Origin: Nocardia sp. BMG111209
GTDB lineage: Bacteria > Actinomycetota > Actinomycetes > Mycobacteriales > Mycobacteriaceae
Reading direction: 5' to 3'
Assembly: GCF_000381925.1 (NCBI RefSeq)
Contig: NZ_KB907309.1
Span: forward strand, 1,302,001 to 1,366,000
DNA length: 64,000 nucleotides
The translations under genes and the position numbers were made by a program. The notes beneath the pieces are model-generated. The model searched no databases and was not told where the DNA came from. It saw nothing but the letters and a program-made list of their open reading frames with translations. This document shows positions 1 to 8,751 of the stretch, piece by piece; position 1 is the first letter of the stretch, and each line of letters starts with the position of its first letter.

Positions 1-1003
1 CCGGTGTCGAATCGCCCAACCGCAGGTCGTCGAGCATCGCCTGCATACCCGGCTCGGCCAGCACCTCGGTCAGCGGCCGCGACAGATGTTCGTCGATGCT
101 GTGGAACGCCATGCGCACCAGCACGGCCAGCGGCGCCGACCGGGTGGCCATCGCCAGCCGGCGGCGGCCGTCGTCGGTCAGATCCGCGTCCATCACCCGG
201 GCCAGCGCCGGATACGACCGGGCCAGCGCCGCGATCACGAGCGCGGGGAAGCCGGAATAGCAGCCCCCGTTCAGCCTTGCGAAGACCCGGCCCGGATCGC
301 CCACCGGCGCGCCGAGGACCGCGCCGGTCAGGTTGATCTCCGGGGCGTAGGTCGGCGCCATCTCGACCATCCAGGAACTGGCCATCCCGCCGCCGGAATA
401 CCCCCAGGCCGCGACCGGGGTATCGGGACCCAGGCCCAGCGGCGTGAAATGCAGTGCGGCGCGGACGCCGTCGAGCGCGCGGTATCCGGGTTCGCGGGGA
501 GCGCCGAAGTTCCCGTGCGAGCCGCCGTGATCGGCGATGCTCACCGCCCAGCCGCGGCGCAGCGCATTCGCGACCAGCAGCCATTCCAACTGGGTGATGG
601 ATCCGGGCGCCCACGCGCCGCGGCGCAGCGCGTACGAGGGCGCGCAACGATCGGTCACCGAATCGATCGCCGACTGGAAGGCCAGCAGCGGCCGATCGAC
701 AGGCTCGGGGCCGTCGTCGCCGGGGGCCGGCAGCAGCACCGTGGTGACCACGGCCTCGGCCCGGCCGTGCAGATCGTTGCTGCGGTACAGCAACTGCCAG
801 GCCGAGACCTGCTGCGGTACGACGCCGAACAGGGCCACCTCGATCGACCGGCTGCGCAGGACGGTGCCGGGGGCATATCCGTCCAGGCCGGACGGCGGGT
901 AATAGAACGGATCCTCCGACGGTGGTCGGGGCATGGTCGCACCGGGCGCGAGTAACGCGCCGGCGGCTCCTATTCGGCCGATGACGTCGACGTTGACGGT
1001 CAT
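1..1003 (-). CDS. Secretory lipase-family alpha/beta hydrolase, 3' end outside window
   Basis: Reading the minus strand from ATG at 1003 gives an open frame to the left window edge, about 334 codons, so the C-terminus is missing. A GGAGG ribosome site lies seven bases before the ATG. The translation contains the nucleophile elbow GYSGGG near residue 200 and the upstream pattern DPFYYPP...G..LRSR, both typical of the secretory lipase (LIP, PF03583) family, which hydrolyses acyl esters, usually outside the cell. No clear signal peptide follows the chosen start, so export is uncertain. A conserved LLAFQSAIDS and an ADHGGS segment also fit the family. The gene stands alone and divergent from the GTPase pair to its right. 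The substrate cannot be inferred. Confidence 0.8.
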   Translation of the reverse strand, partial: MTVNVDVIGRIGAAGALLAPGATMPRPPSEDPFYYPPSGLDGYAPGTVLRSRSIEVALFGVVPQQVSAWQLLYRSNDLHGRAEAVVTTVLLPAPGDDGPEPVDRPLLAFQSAIDSVTDRCAPSYALRRGAWAPGSITQLEWLLVANALRRGWAVSIADHGGSHGNFGAPREPGYRALDGVRAALHFTPLGLGPDTPVAAWGYSGGGMASSWMVEMAPTYAPEINLTGAVLGAPVGDPGRVFARLNGGCYSGFPALVIAALARSYPALARVMDADLTDDGRRRLAMATRSAPLAVLVRMAFHSIDEHLSRPLTEVLAEPGMQAMLDDLRLGDSTP

Positions 1004-1615
1004 CGCTTCCTCCTCGGTCTTCCCGGTCGGTGCCCGGCGGGCCGCCGCGGGCCCGCCGATGGCACACTCCCGGACGACCGAACGTGATCCGTTCCCACCG
1101 GCCGGTGTCGATGCTGTCGATTCGGACCAGGATAGGGTCCTGGACGTTTGTCCGGGAAGAGTACGACCGCCGCGCTGTGGCGCCGCACAGTGCGAGTCGG
1201 ACTCCGGCGGCCTTTTCCCCGATGCAAATTCCATCCCGTCGACCTGCATGATCGATTATCGCGATTGATGTGACATGGTTAACAGGTATCGTCGATCCCC
1301 CTGGAATTGTGATCGATTGCACATACCACAAGCCCCTCCGAGCAGCGGTGATCCCGCCGCCACGACCGTCCTCGAGGACACCTGTGGACGACCGGGAGCG
1401 TGTGCGTGACGAGCGCACGGGGACCCGGCCTCGGGCCGCCGCCGAGGCGACCGAGATCGAGCGCACGCCCGGCGACCGGGTGACGGTGCTCACCGGCGGC
1501 GACTTCTGCTCCGGGCCGATCCGGCGGATCGAGTGCGAACCGGGCTCGTGTGCGCACGCCGCCTCCGGGAAGGCCGTGCCGATGGGAGAATGCCCGGCGG
1601 AAGGGGGTGGTGCGG
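1004..1615. other. Gene-free stretch between lipase and GTPase pair
   Basis: About 610 bases with open frames on both strands, but none has a good ribosome site joined to a plausible protein. It should contain the divergent promoters of the lipase and the GTPase pair. The part around 1240-1330 is noticeably more AT-rich than its surroundings, which fits a promoter region. No tRNA, terminator or clear repeat was seen. Confidence 0.4.
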
Positions 1616-2902
1616 ATGGCCAGGCGTACCGAGGACGGCGAGACCTATCGCGCCGCCGGTGTCGTATCCGGCCGAGGCGGGGTTGTACCCGGGCAGGATC
1701 GTGTCGTACCCGGCCGAGGTGATGGCGCGCCCGAGCAGGGCCGTGTCGCGCCCGGCCGAGGCGGTATGGCGCCGGGCCGAGGCGATATCGCACCTGGGCA
1801 AGGTGGTATCGCACCCGGTCAGGGCGGTGTCGCACCGGAACTCGACAGTCTGGCGGCGGACCTGCGAGTGAGCGCGGAACCCTCGATCGCCGCGGCCGCG
1901 ACGAAGGCGATCGCCATCTGGCGCCGGCCGCCGCGTATCCGGGTCACCGGCCGGGCCCGAACCGGAAAGAGCACGCTGATCCGGGCACTGGCCCTGATGT
2001 CGGCCGAGGAGACCGCACCCGTCGACGAACCCGGCGCGCCGGATCCGGACCTCGGCGGGGATCTCGTCCTCTATGTACTCACCGGCACCCCGCAACCGGC
2101 CGACCGCCGAATCCTGGCGGCACTCCCGCCGGAACGCGTCCTGGCCGTGCTCAACAAAGCGGACGCGATCGGCACCCGCTGGTCCGACGCCGTCGCCGCG
2201 GCCGAACAGTACAGCCACGACCTGCGAGTCCCGGTGCTGCCGGTCACGGCGGAACTGGCCGCGCACACCCGCGGGGGCATCCCCTCCGACGACGACCTGC
2301 GCACCCTCCGGCGGCACCGCGACCGCGCGGGCACGGCCTTCACCCTGTCCCCGGAGCTGTTCACCTCCGCGACCGCCGGTCCGGACACCGCGGAGCGGGC
2401 CGCCGTCCTGGAACGCTGGGGCCTGCACGGCGTGGCCGTCGCCTCGATCGCCCTGCGGCACGAGCCGGACCTGAACCCGCGATCGCTGCTGCAACTGCTG
2501 CACGCCGCCTCGGGTATCGACGCGGTACACCTGCACCTGCACCGCCGCTACGAACGGCTGGCCGATCGCCGCGGCGGCGAACTGCTCGACGAGCTGACCA
2601 GGCTGGCCGCCCGGGCCGTGCGCACCGCCGACGGCTCCCGCGACCGCATCGAGGACTATCTGACGGGTCCCGAGGCGGCCCGGCTCGGCGTGCGCGCCGG
2701 CCAGGCACATCCCGGCATCGCACACCTCGCCACCGGCTACGCGGCCATCGCGCCGGACGATCCGGACGAGGCCCTCGCCCGAGCGCAACGCTGGCGGGCC
2801 GTCGCCTGCGGTGACCTACCCGCCTCGGCCCGCCGCGCCGCCCTCCGGGTCCATCACGGATATGTCCGGCTCTGGGAGCAGCTGACCCATGCCGGCCTCT
2901 GA
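1616..2902 (+). CDS. P-loop GTPase, dynamin-like, first of an overlapping pair
   Basis: A 428-residue protein. The ATG at 1616 is preferred because GGAAGGGGG ends eight bases upstream. Residues 19-74 are eight 7-residue repeats (GRGGVVP-like, Gly/Pro rich). The G domain follows: Walker A GRARTGKST near residue 120, then a short G domain with NKAD (guanine-binding G4) near residue 180. A mostly helical C-terminus with Arg/Leu-rich segments completes it. No membrane segment is seen. The downstream gene starts inside the last 14 bases of this one, so the two are translationally coupled and probably work together. The arrangement recalls bacterial dynamin-like pairs (IniA/IniC, DynA/DynB), which act on membranes, but the sequence is divergent and the membrane role is inference. 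It could instead be a TRAFAC-class GTPase with another job. Confidence 0.65.
   Translation: MARRTEDGETYRAAGVVSGRGGVVPGQDRVVPGRGDGAPEQGRVAPGRGGMAPGRGDIAPGQGGIAPGQGGVAPELDSLAADLRVSAEPSIAAAATKAIAIWRRPPRIRVTGRARTGKSTLIRALALMSAEETAPVDEPGAPDPDLGGDLVLYVLTGTPQPADRRILAALPPERVLAVLNKADAIGTRWSDAVAAAEQYSHDLRVPVLPVTAELAAHTRGGIPSDDDLRTLRRHRDRAGTAFTLSPELFTSATAGPDTAERAAVLERWGLHGVAVASIALRHEPDLNPRSLLQLLHAASGIDAVHLHLHRRYERLADRRGGELLDELTRLAARAVRTADGSRDRIEDYLTGPEAARLGVRAGQAHPGIAHLATGYAAIAPDDPDEALARAQRWRAVACGDLPASARRAALRVHHGYVRLWEQLTHAGL
1670..1837 (+). repeat. Eight in-frame 21-bp repeats coding for Gly/Pro-rich heptads
   Basis: Eight consecutive 7-codon units of the form G-(R/Q)-(G/D)-x-(V/A/I)-(V/A)-P lie in the N-terminus of the GTPase. 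Units differ by a few substitutions, so the tract is old enough to have drifted but keeps frame. Such tracts often vary in copy number between strains. Confidence 0.8.
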
Positions 2903-4649
2903 GGTGGATCCCGGCACCGAGGCGAATCGGTCCGCCCCGCATGCCCTGCCCCGCGAAACTCGGGCCGGCGCAGTATCGGAGCTCGATCGGGACGACCACG
3001 CGCTGCCGGAGCACGGTCGAGACGACCACGCGCTGCCCGATTCCGGTCGAGACGATTACGCGCTGCTGGATTCCGGTCGGGACGATTACGCGCTGCCGGA
3101 TTCCCGTCGGGACGAGCGGGCAGTGCCGGAGCTCGATCGGGACGAGCACGCATTGCCGGATCCCGATTCGGACGAGCGTGCACTGCCGGATTCCGATCCG
3201 GACGAGCATGCACTACCGGATCCCGATCCGGACGCGCCGTGGGCCGCCGTCGTGGCGCGCTGGAATCCGCAGGGCAGCGCGCTGCTACGTGCCGTCGCGG
3301 ACGAGAGCGCCTGCGCCGCCGCACTTCTGATCGGCGCCGACGATGCCAACACCCTGCTGCTGCGCACCGAACTCGCCCGGCTCGAGCCGCGGGTTGAACT
3401 CGACGGTCCGGTCGCCGACCCGGCGCGGGCGTCCGCCGCGGTGGTCGCGGTGGTGGTGCTCGACGCCGGAAGTCCGCTCGGTGCGGGCACCCTCGCCCTG
3501 GTCGAGGAACTGCACACCGCCGGATCGCGAATGCTGTTCGTCCTCGACGGCACCCACGCCCATCCGGAATGGCCGGCGGTGGCCGATCGCGACCGTGAAC
3601 TGCTCACGCCGGTGCTGGGTGCCCCGCCGGACCTGGTCCCGGTGTCCCCACGGCTGGCCGTCGCCGCCCGATCCGCCGCGGACCCCGCGCTGCTGGACCG
3701 GTCCGGACTGGCCGCGTTGCACGGCCGGTTGCTCGCCGCGACCGGCGGCGGCCGTTCGCACACCGCCGTGGACCGGGTGCTGGCCGAGACCCGGCAGCGC
3801 ATCCGGGATCAGATGGCCGTCCTGACCTCGGGAGCCGAGGAGGCCCGGCTGCGCGCGGAACGAGCCGCGCTGACCGCGGATCGCGACGGCGGCCGCACCC
3901 GGGCCATGGCCACGCTCCGCAATCGCCTGCAGCTGGCCCGGGTCGAATTACTGCACGAGGCCGGCGCCCGGGTGCGCACCCTGCACGCCGCCGCGCGCAC
4001 CGAACTCGACCGGCACGGCGTGCCCGGCTGCCCGGACCGGCTGCAACAGGCCGTCGACCGGCTCACCGCCGAACTGGACACGGTGGTCGCGGCCCGACTC
4101 GCCGAACTCGATCGGCAACTGACCGCACTGACCGAACCCGATTCCGGTCCGCCGCCCACCGCGCCGCCGCGTCCGGATCCACCGCCCGTGCTCGGCCCGG
4201 ATCCCGAACCGCGGCATCGAGGTGTCGAGGACCACCTGATGGTGGCGCTCGGCGCGTCGGCCGGATTCGGCCTGGGCCGGTGGGTGGTAGCGCCATTGAC
4301 AGCGCTGCCCGCTCTCCACTACGCCTCGGTGCCCGTGACCCTGCTGCTCGGTGGCGCGGTCGCCTACTGGGTCGTGCGAGCGCGCGGGCAGGTGGCCGAC
4401 CGGGCGCACATGCGCCAATGGATTGCGGACGCCCTGGTGAACGTGCGGGCTCAGCTGGAGCAGCGGGTCGCGACGGCGCTGGTCGAAGCCGAATCCGAAC
4501 TCACCGACCAGGTGGTGCGGGTGGGCACCGCGCGGGCGGTCGAGGCGGACCGCCGCGCCGCCGAGATCGCGGCACAGTTGCGCCGCCTCGCCACCGAGTC
4601 ACCGGCCCGGCTGGCCGCCTGTGACCGGGATCTCGCCCTGTTGATGTAA
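2889..4649 (+). CDS. Dynamin-like membrane partner with degenerate G domain
   Basis: A 586-residue protein whose ATG lies inside the end of the preceding GTPase gene (14-base overlap). The N-terminus (about residues 34-114) is a tandem array of 10-residue acidic repeats such as RDEHALPDPD. A domain with GTPase-like alternation of beta strands follows (AALLIGADDANTLLLRTEL, VVAVVVLDAGS, MLFVLDG), but there is no GxxxxGKS P-loop and no NKxD. Long Ala/Arg/Glu-rich coiled-coil segments surround a proline-rich linker near residue 420. Two hydrophobic segments (about residues 450-500) form a likely membrane hairpin before the last coiled coil. The order of G-like domain, coiled coil, paddle-like hairpin and coiled coil resembles dynamin-like proteins. 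I infer a pseudo-GTPase membrane partner of the upstream P-loop protein. No experimental counterpart is recognised. Confidence 0.6.
   Translation: MPASEVDPGTEANRSAPHALPRETRAGAVSELDRDDHALPEHGRDDHALPDSGRDDYALLDSGRDDYALPDSRRDERAVPELDRDEHALPDPDSDERALPDSDPDEHALPDPDPDAPWAAVVARWNPQGSALLRAVADESACAAALLIGADDANTLLLRTELARLEPRVELDGPVADPARASAAVVAVVVLDAGSPLGAGTLALVEELHTAGSRMLFVLDGTHAHPEWPAVADRDRELLTPVLGAPPDLVPVSPRLAVAARSAADPALLDRSGLAALHGRLLAATGGGRSHTAVDRVLAETRQRIRDQMAVLTSGAEEARLRAERAALTADRDGGRTRAMATLRNRLQLARVELLHEAGARVRTLHAAARTELDRHGVPGCPDRLQQAVDRLTAELDTVVAARLAELDRQLTALTEPDSGPPPTAPPRPDPPPVLGPDPEPRHRGVEDHLMVALGASAGFGLGRWVVAPLTALPALHYASVPVTLLLGGAVAYWVVRARGQVADRAHMRQWIADALVNVRAQLEQRVATALVEAESELTDQVVRVGTARAVEADRRAAEIAAQLRRLATESPARLAACDRDLALLM
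2988..3231 (+). repeat. Eight in-frame 30-bp repeats coding for acidic decapeptides
   Basis: Units of the form (R/S/P)-D-(D/E)-(H/Y/R)-A-(L/V)-(P/L)-(D/E)-x-x repeat about eight times. The DNA units, built on gacgannacgcgctgccgga, differ by point changes only and no frame shifts occur. The neighbouring gene carries an unrelated repeat at the same relative position. Confidence 0.8.
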
Positions 4650-4886
4650 CACATCCCGGGGGATCGATGGTGCAGGTCTCGACCGAATACCGAGTGAGAT
4701 ACCCCATGCCGTACCAGGGGTCACATGGCGTTAACCTTTTTACTCAAGGAACCTGGTCGTCCGTTTCGTATCTGTATGCTGCCCGAGCCAGGGCGAGCTG
4801 CTGACCTTCGAGCCGGACGTCCGTCGCCAACGGTGGCAGCCCGGTGTCGCGAGCCGCCGGGGTGCTGCCCTTCTAGGGAGAGTTTT

Positions 4887-6719
4887 ATGACCTCAGCGAC
4901 CATTTCAGGTCTTCAGGGATCCGATGGCACCGCCCCTACCGAGCACACCGGGCTGCTCGCGTGGGTGCAGGAGGTCGCAGAGCTCACCCAGCCCGACCGG
5001 GTGGTCTGGGCCGACGGCTCCGACGAGGAGTGGGACCGCCTGACCGAACAGCTGGTGGCGGCCGGCACGTTCCAGCGGCTCAACGAGACGAAGAAGCCCA
5101 ATTCCTTCCTGGCGCTCTCCGATCCCTCCGATGTGGCCCGGGTCGAGTCGCGCACCTACATCTGCTCCCGCGAGCAGGCCGACGCCGGCCCCACCAACAA
5201 CTGGATCGATCCGGCCGAGATGCGCGCCACCATGACCGAGCTGTACCGCGGCTCGATGAAGGGCCGCACGATGTACGTGGTGCCCTTCTGTATGGGCCCG
5301 CTCGGCGCCGAGGATCCGAAACTGGGTGTGGAGCTCACCGATTCGGAGTACGTCGTGGTCTCCATGCGCGTGATGACCCGGATGGGCACCGCCGCGCTGG
5401 ACAAGCTGGGCAAGGACAAGCCGTTCGTGAAGGCGCTGCATTCCGTCGGCGCCCCGCTGGCCAAGGGCCAGGCCGACGTGCCGTGGCCGTGCAACGACAC
5501 CAAGTACATCACCCACTTCCCGGAGGACCGGGAGATCTGGAGCTACGGCTCCGGCTACGGCGGCAACGCGCTGCTGGGCAAGAAGTGCTACTCGCTGCGG
5601 ATCGCCTCCGCCATGGCCCACGACGAGGGCTGGCTGGCCGAGCACATGCTGATCCTCAAGCTCATCTCGCCCGAGGGCAAGAACCACTACATCGCCGCCG
5701 CCTTCCCGAGCGCCTGCGGCAAGACCAACCTCGCGATGATCCAGCCGACCGTGCCGGGCTGGCGCGCCGAGACCCTGGGCGACGACATCGCCTGGATGCG
5801 GTTCGGCAAGGACGGCCGCCTGTACGCGGTGAATCCGGAGTTCGGCTTCTTCGGCGTCGCGCCGGGCACCAACCACAAGTCCAATCCGAACGCCATGGCG
5901 ACCGTCGAGGCCGGTAACACCGTCTACACCAACGTCGCCAAGACCGACGACGGCGACGTGTGGTGGGAGGGCATGGAGGGCGAGCCCGATCACCTGATCG
6001 ACTGGAAGGGCAACGACTGGTTCCTCCGCGAGACGGAGACCCTGGCCGCGCACCCGAATTCGCGGTACTGCACCCCGATGTCGCAGTGCCCGACCCTGGC
6101 CCCCGAATGGGACGATCCGCAGGGCGTGCCGATCTCGGCGATCCTGTTCGGCGGCCGGCGCAAGACCACGGTGCCGCTGGTGACCGAGTCGTTCGACTGG
6201 CAGCACGGCGTGTTCATGGGCGCCACGCTGTCCTCGGAGCAGACCGCCGCGGCCGAGGGCAAGGTCGGTTCCGTGCGCCGCGACCCGATGGCGATGCTGC
6301 CCTTCATGGGCTACCACGTCGGTGACTACCTGGGCCACTGGATCAACCTCGGCAAGAACGCCGACGCGCAGAAGCTGCCGAAGATCTTCTACGTCAACTG
6401 GTTCCGCCGCGGCGCCGACGGCCGCTTCCTGTGGCCCGGCTTCGGCGAGAACTCGCGCGTGCTGGAGTGGATCGTCAACCGCATCGAGGGCAGCGCGCAG
6501 GCCGTCCGGACCCCGGTCGGCCACGTGCCCACCGCCGGCGATCTCGACCTCGACGGCCTCGATGTCGCGCTCGCCGATGTCGACGAGGCGCTGAACGTCG
6601 ACGCCGACGAGTGGCGCAAGGAGATCCCGCTGATCGAGGAGTGGTTCGAATTCATCGGCGACAAGCTGCCTTCGGGCGTGCGTGACGAATTCGAGGCGCT
6701 GAAGCAGCGGCTCGTATAA
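4887..6719 (+). CDS. pckG: Phosphoenolpyruvate carboxykinase (GTP)
   Basis: A 610-residue protein, close to the usual length of GTP-type PEP carboxykinases (M. tuberculosis Rv0211 is similar). It interconverts oxaloacetate plus GTP with phosphoenolpyruvate, CO2 and GDP in the cytosol, the entry to gluconeogenesis and an anaplerotic step. The kinase-1a P-loop with the mobile catalytic cysteine, FPSACGKTN, lies near residue 273. The PEP-binding [18 protein letters not shown] and the guanine-side [12 protein letters not shown] are also present. ATG 4887 is chosen because AGGGAG precedes it by six bases; the frame is open further upstream to 4725, but that part has no family similarity. It forms a single-gene unit with a strong terminator right behind it. 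Confidence 0.97.
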   Translation: MTSATISGLQGSDGTAPTEHTGLLAWVQEVAELTQPDRVVWADGSDEEWDRLTEQLVAAGTFQRLNETKKPNSFLALSDPSDVARVESRTYICSREQADAGPTNNWIDPAEMRATMTELYRGSMKGRTMYVVPFCMGPLGAEDPKLGVELTDSEYVVVSMRVMTRMGTAALDKLGKDKPFVKALHSVGAPLAKGQADVPWPCNDTKYITHFPEDREIWSYGSGYGGNALLGKKCYSLRIASAMAHDEGWLAEHMLILKLISPEGKNHYIAAAFPSACGKTNLAMIQPTVPGWRAETLGDDIAWMRFGKDGRLYAVNPEFGFFGVAPGTNHKSNPNAMATVEAGNTVYTNVAKTDDGDVWWEGMEGEPDHLIDWKGNDWFLRETETLAAHPNSRYCTPMSQCPTLAPEWDDPQGVPISAILFGGRRKTTVPLVTESFDWQHGVFMGATLSSEQTAAAEGKVGSVRRDPMAMLPFMGYHVGDYLGHWINLGKNADAQKLPKIFYVNWFRRGADGRFLWPGFGENSRVLEWIVNRIEGSAQAVRTPVGHVPTAGDLDLDGLDVALADVDEALNVDADEWRKEIPLIEEWFEFIGDKLPSGVRDEFEALKQRLV

Positions 6720-6736
6720 GTATCCGGCTTCTCCGG

Positions 6737-6781
6737 ATTGCCCGCATCGGAGCGTGTTCCGATGCGGGCAATTCTTATTTT
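6737..6781 (+). terminator. Rho-independent terminator of pckG
   Basis: A perfect 15-bp inverted repeat (6737-6751 and 6758-6772, arm ATTGCCCGCATCGGA) with a six-base loop is followed by TCTTATTTT. It sits 17 bases after the pckG stop codon and is the clearest intrinsic terminator in the window. Confidence 0.92.
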
Positions 6782-7013
6782 CCGGTCGGTTTGTTTCGCG
6801 CCGAATGTCCGGCTCACTATTGCGGGTCCGGATGTGACCACCCGCGATGCGCGATGTTTGCGGGGTGGTGCTTTATTGTGGGGGTGTTCTACCGTCTCAT
6901 GACTCCACAGTTCGATTGCAAGCAATTAGCTGGTCGACTGGACCGAGAGCCTCGCCGCCGTTCGCGCCTTCGTCTCACCCGCGGCCGGTCGGGCCCGATG
7001 TGTGGGAGGTGGC

Positions 7014-7232
7014 ATGACCGATACGACGTTCGGTGCACGGACAACCCCCGTGGCGGCCGATTCGGGGCATTCGACGACGAGTACACCGCTGCACCGGGCC
7101 GCCGGCCGGCTGCAGGCCGTACTGCCGCCGGGCTGGCGGGTCGACGTGGTCGACAGTGCGAAATCCCGCGACGCGGCGCCGCAACCGATTCTGCGGGTGC
7201 GGATGCCGGGAAATCGCCCCACTGCTTCATGA
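7014..7232 (+). CDS. Small hypothetical protein, 72 residues
   Basis: The ATG at 7014 follows GGGAGGTGGC, a good ribosome site, and the frame runs 72 codons before TGA. The protein has a short Ser/Thr-rich N-terminus, then a segment reading LHRAAGRLQAVLPPGWRVDVV and a basic C-terminus. No domain, signal peptide or membrane segment is recognised. It is free-standing between the pckG terminator and another small gene. The codon pattern looks normal for this genome. The ribosome site and the composition are the only support, so it may be a real small gene of unknown role or a chance frame. Confidence 0.5.
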   Translation: MTDTTFGARTTPVAADSGHSTTSTPLHRAAGRLQAVLPPGWRVDVVDSAKSRDAAPQPILRVRMPGNRPTAS

Positions 7233-7391
7233 CGCCGAGTTGATCTCGGGTATCACGCGAATGCGAAACCCTACCTGCCGGTTCGCTTTTCGACAAACGC
7301 ACTATTGCGTTTCGCGCCGAACCGGAGCATGCTGGTAGCAACCTTCAGCTCCCGTTATTTCAAATGCAATTGCAGGGGAGGCGGCAGTCGC

Positions 7392-7691
7392 ATGGCGGTG
7401 CAAGTGGTCGATCGATCGTTGATGACCAGTGATCAAACTCCACATCAGGCCCGGTGCGTGGGCGGTGGTGGCTGGGTGGTCTCGTATCTGCCCGGCCGCA
7501 CATTGACCCTGGAACAGGCCACCGCGGCATTGCAGGCGGCCGAGGCGGTGTCCGCGGTGCGGGCGCTGGCCGATCGGGTGGGCCTGACCCCGCTCGAAAC
7601 CATCGGCCTGGCCATGCAGGAGCCACCGTGGAGCGAACCGGCCCGGCTGGGTGGGCAACGGTTCTGGCGGCGGGGCCGGTTGGAACGGTGA
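7392..7691 (+). CDS. Small hypothetical protein, 99 residues
   Basis: ATG 7392 is preceded by GGGGAGG at nine bases' distance; the frame also extends upstream to 7305 without a ribosome site. The protein reads GWVVSYLPGRTLTLEQATAALQAAEAV in its middle, a compact alpha-helical region, and has an Arg/Trp-rich C-terminus. No known domain was recognised. It is convergent with the methyltransferase gene that ends at 7725, with 33 bases between them. The upstream interval 7233-7391 is relatively AT-rich and could hold its promoter. Function unknown. Confidence 0.6.
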   Translation: MAVQVVDRSLMTSDQTPHQARCVGGGGWVVSYLPGRTLTLEQATAALQAAEAVSAVRALADRVGLTPLETIGLAMQEPPWSEPARLGGQRFWRRGRLER

Positions 7692-7724
7692 CGAACGGTC
7701 GCGGCAGCGGGGAAGCCGTCGCGA

Positions 7725-8519
7725 CTATCCGGCCGGGTGCCGCTTGGCGACGACCACGACCAGGTTGCTGACCAGCAGTTCGCGCACCACCGGAATCCGG
7801 ACCAGCCACCACGCCCAGTGCGGGTGATACCGCGGGAAGGTCGCGAGCACACGCGCTCGCGGCCGCACCCGTCCGGCCCAGCGCAGCCCGTCGGCGGCCC
7901 GGACCGGGAACAGCGAGACGCCGAAGCGATTCTTCGGTTCCCGGCCGTGGCGCCGGCGATACCGCCGGGCGGCGAATTCCCCGCCCAGGTAGTGCCACGG
8001 GCCGGTCTCGTGCCCGCCGAACGGCCCCAGCCATACCGTGTACGAAAAGACAACCAGCCCACCGGGTTTGGTGACCCGCAACATCTCCTCGGCCATCAGC
8101 CACGGATCCGGAACGTGCTCGGCCACATTCGAGGACACGCACACGTCCACCGCGTCGTCGCGGAACGGCAGGGCCATCCCGGAACCGCGCACCGTGCCCG
8201 CGACCACCCGTCCGGCGGCGTGCATCTCGGCCGGATCCGGCTCCACCGGCAGATAACGCGCGCCCCGCGCCCCGAATTCGTCGGCGAAATAGCCGGGCCC
8301 GCCGCCGACGTCGAGCACCGTGACACCGGTGAGGTCCCGGCCGGTGCGATCCCGGTGGAAATCGGCGACCAGATCCGCGGTGTCCGCGGCGATACCGCCG
8401 TAGAACCGGGCCGGATCGGTCTGCTCGAAGCGGAAACTGCCCAGCAGGCGCAGCGATCGGGTGAGGGTGGCCCGGCGCGCGAAACTCGGGGCGGGTGGTG
8501 TGGCGGCGGCTCGAAGCAT
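7725..8519 (-). CDS. Class I SAM-dependent methyltransferase, Rv0224c-like
   Basis: A 264-residue protein with the SAM-binding motif I VLDVGGGPGYFADEFG (about residue 68), acidic motif II PVEPD, motif III LPFRDDAVDVCVSSNVAEHVPDP and motif post-III VTKPGGLVVFSY, typical of Methyltransf_11 enzymes. The C-terminal part is hydrophobic and Trp-rich (HPHWAWWLVRIPVVRELLVSNLVVVV), so membrane association is plausible. The position next to a divergent GT4 glycosyltransferase matches Rv0224c/Rv0225 in M. tuberculosis, a conserved envelope locus. It probably methylates a glycan or lipid. The substrate is not shown by the sequence. The divergent interval of about 230 bases to the next gene contains unusual tandem repeats. 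Confidence 0.85.
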   Translation of the reverse strand: MLRAAATPPAPSFARRATLTRSLRLLGSFRFEQTDPARFYGGIAADTADLVADFHRDRTGRDLTGVTVLDVGGGPGYFADEFGARGARYLPVEPDPAEMHAAGRVVAGTVRGSGMALPFRDDAVDVCVSSNVAEHVPDPWLMAEEMLRVTKPGGLVVFSYTVWLGPFGGHETGPWHYLGGEFAARRYRRRHGREPKNRFGVSLFPVRAADGLRWAGRVRPRARVLATFPRYHPHWAWWLVRIPVVRELLVSNLVVVVAKRHPAG

Positions 8520-8584
8520 GGCGAACCAGTTTTACACAGCGGTACCGGGTTGGATCGCCGCCGCGTCGCTGGATCGTCGCTGTG

Positions 8585-8701
8585 GTGCGGCGGACACACG
8601 AGCTGTGGTGCGGCGGGCACACGCGTTGTAGTGCGGCGGACACACGCGGTGGCGGTGACCGGATCGCGAGGGTCGGCGGTTAGGGTTTGCGGTTAGGGTT
8701 T
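8585..8701. repeat. Two short tandem arrays in a divergent promoter region
   Basis: Three 23-bp units starting gtgcggcgg(a/g)cacacg occupy 8585-8653. A 13-bp unit, GCGGTTAGGGTTT, is repeated twice in tandem at 8676-8701, less than 50 bases before the glycosyltransferase start. Both lie between the divergent methyltransferase and glycosyltransferase genes, where they could bear on regulation. No coding potential is seen. Confidence 0.75.
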
Positions 8702-8751
8702 ACCGAACTGTCGTCCGCTGTCCGTCCGAGCGCAATCGGGAGATGCTTGCC

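Noticed and set aside
1270..1722. 150-codon plus-strand frame before the GTPase gene
   Set aside because: No ribosome site, no known motif, and it overlaps the start of the well-supported GTPase gene. Treated as chance in GC-rich DNA.
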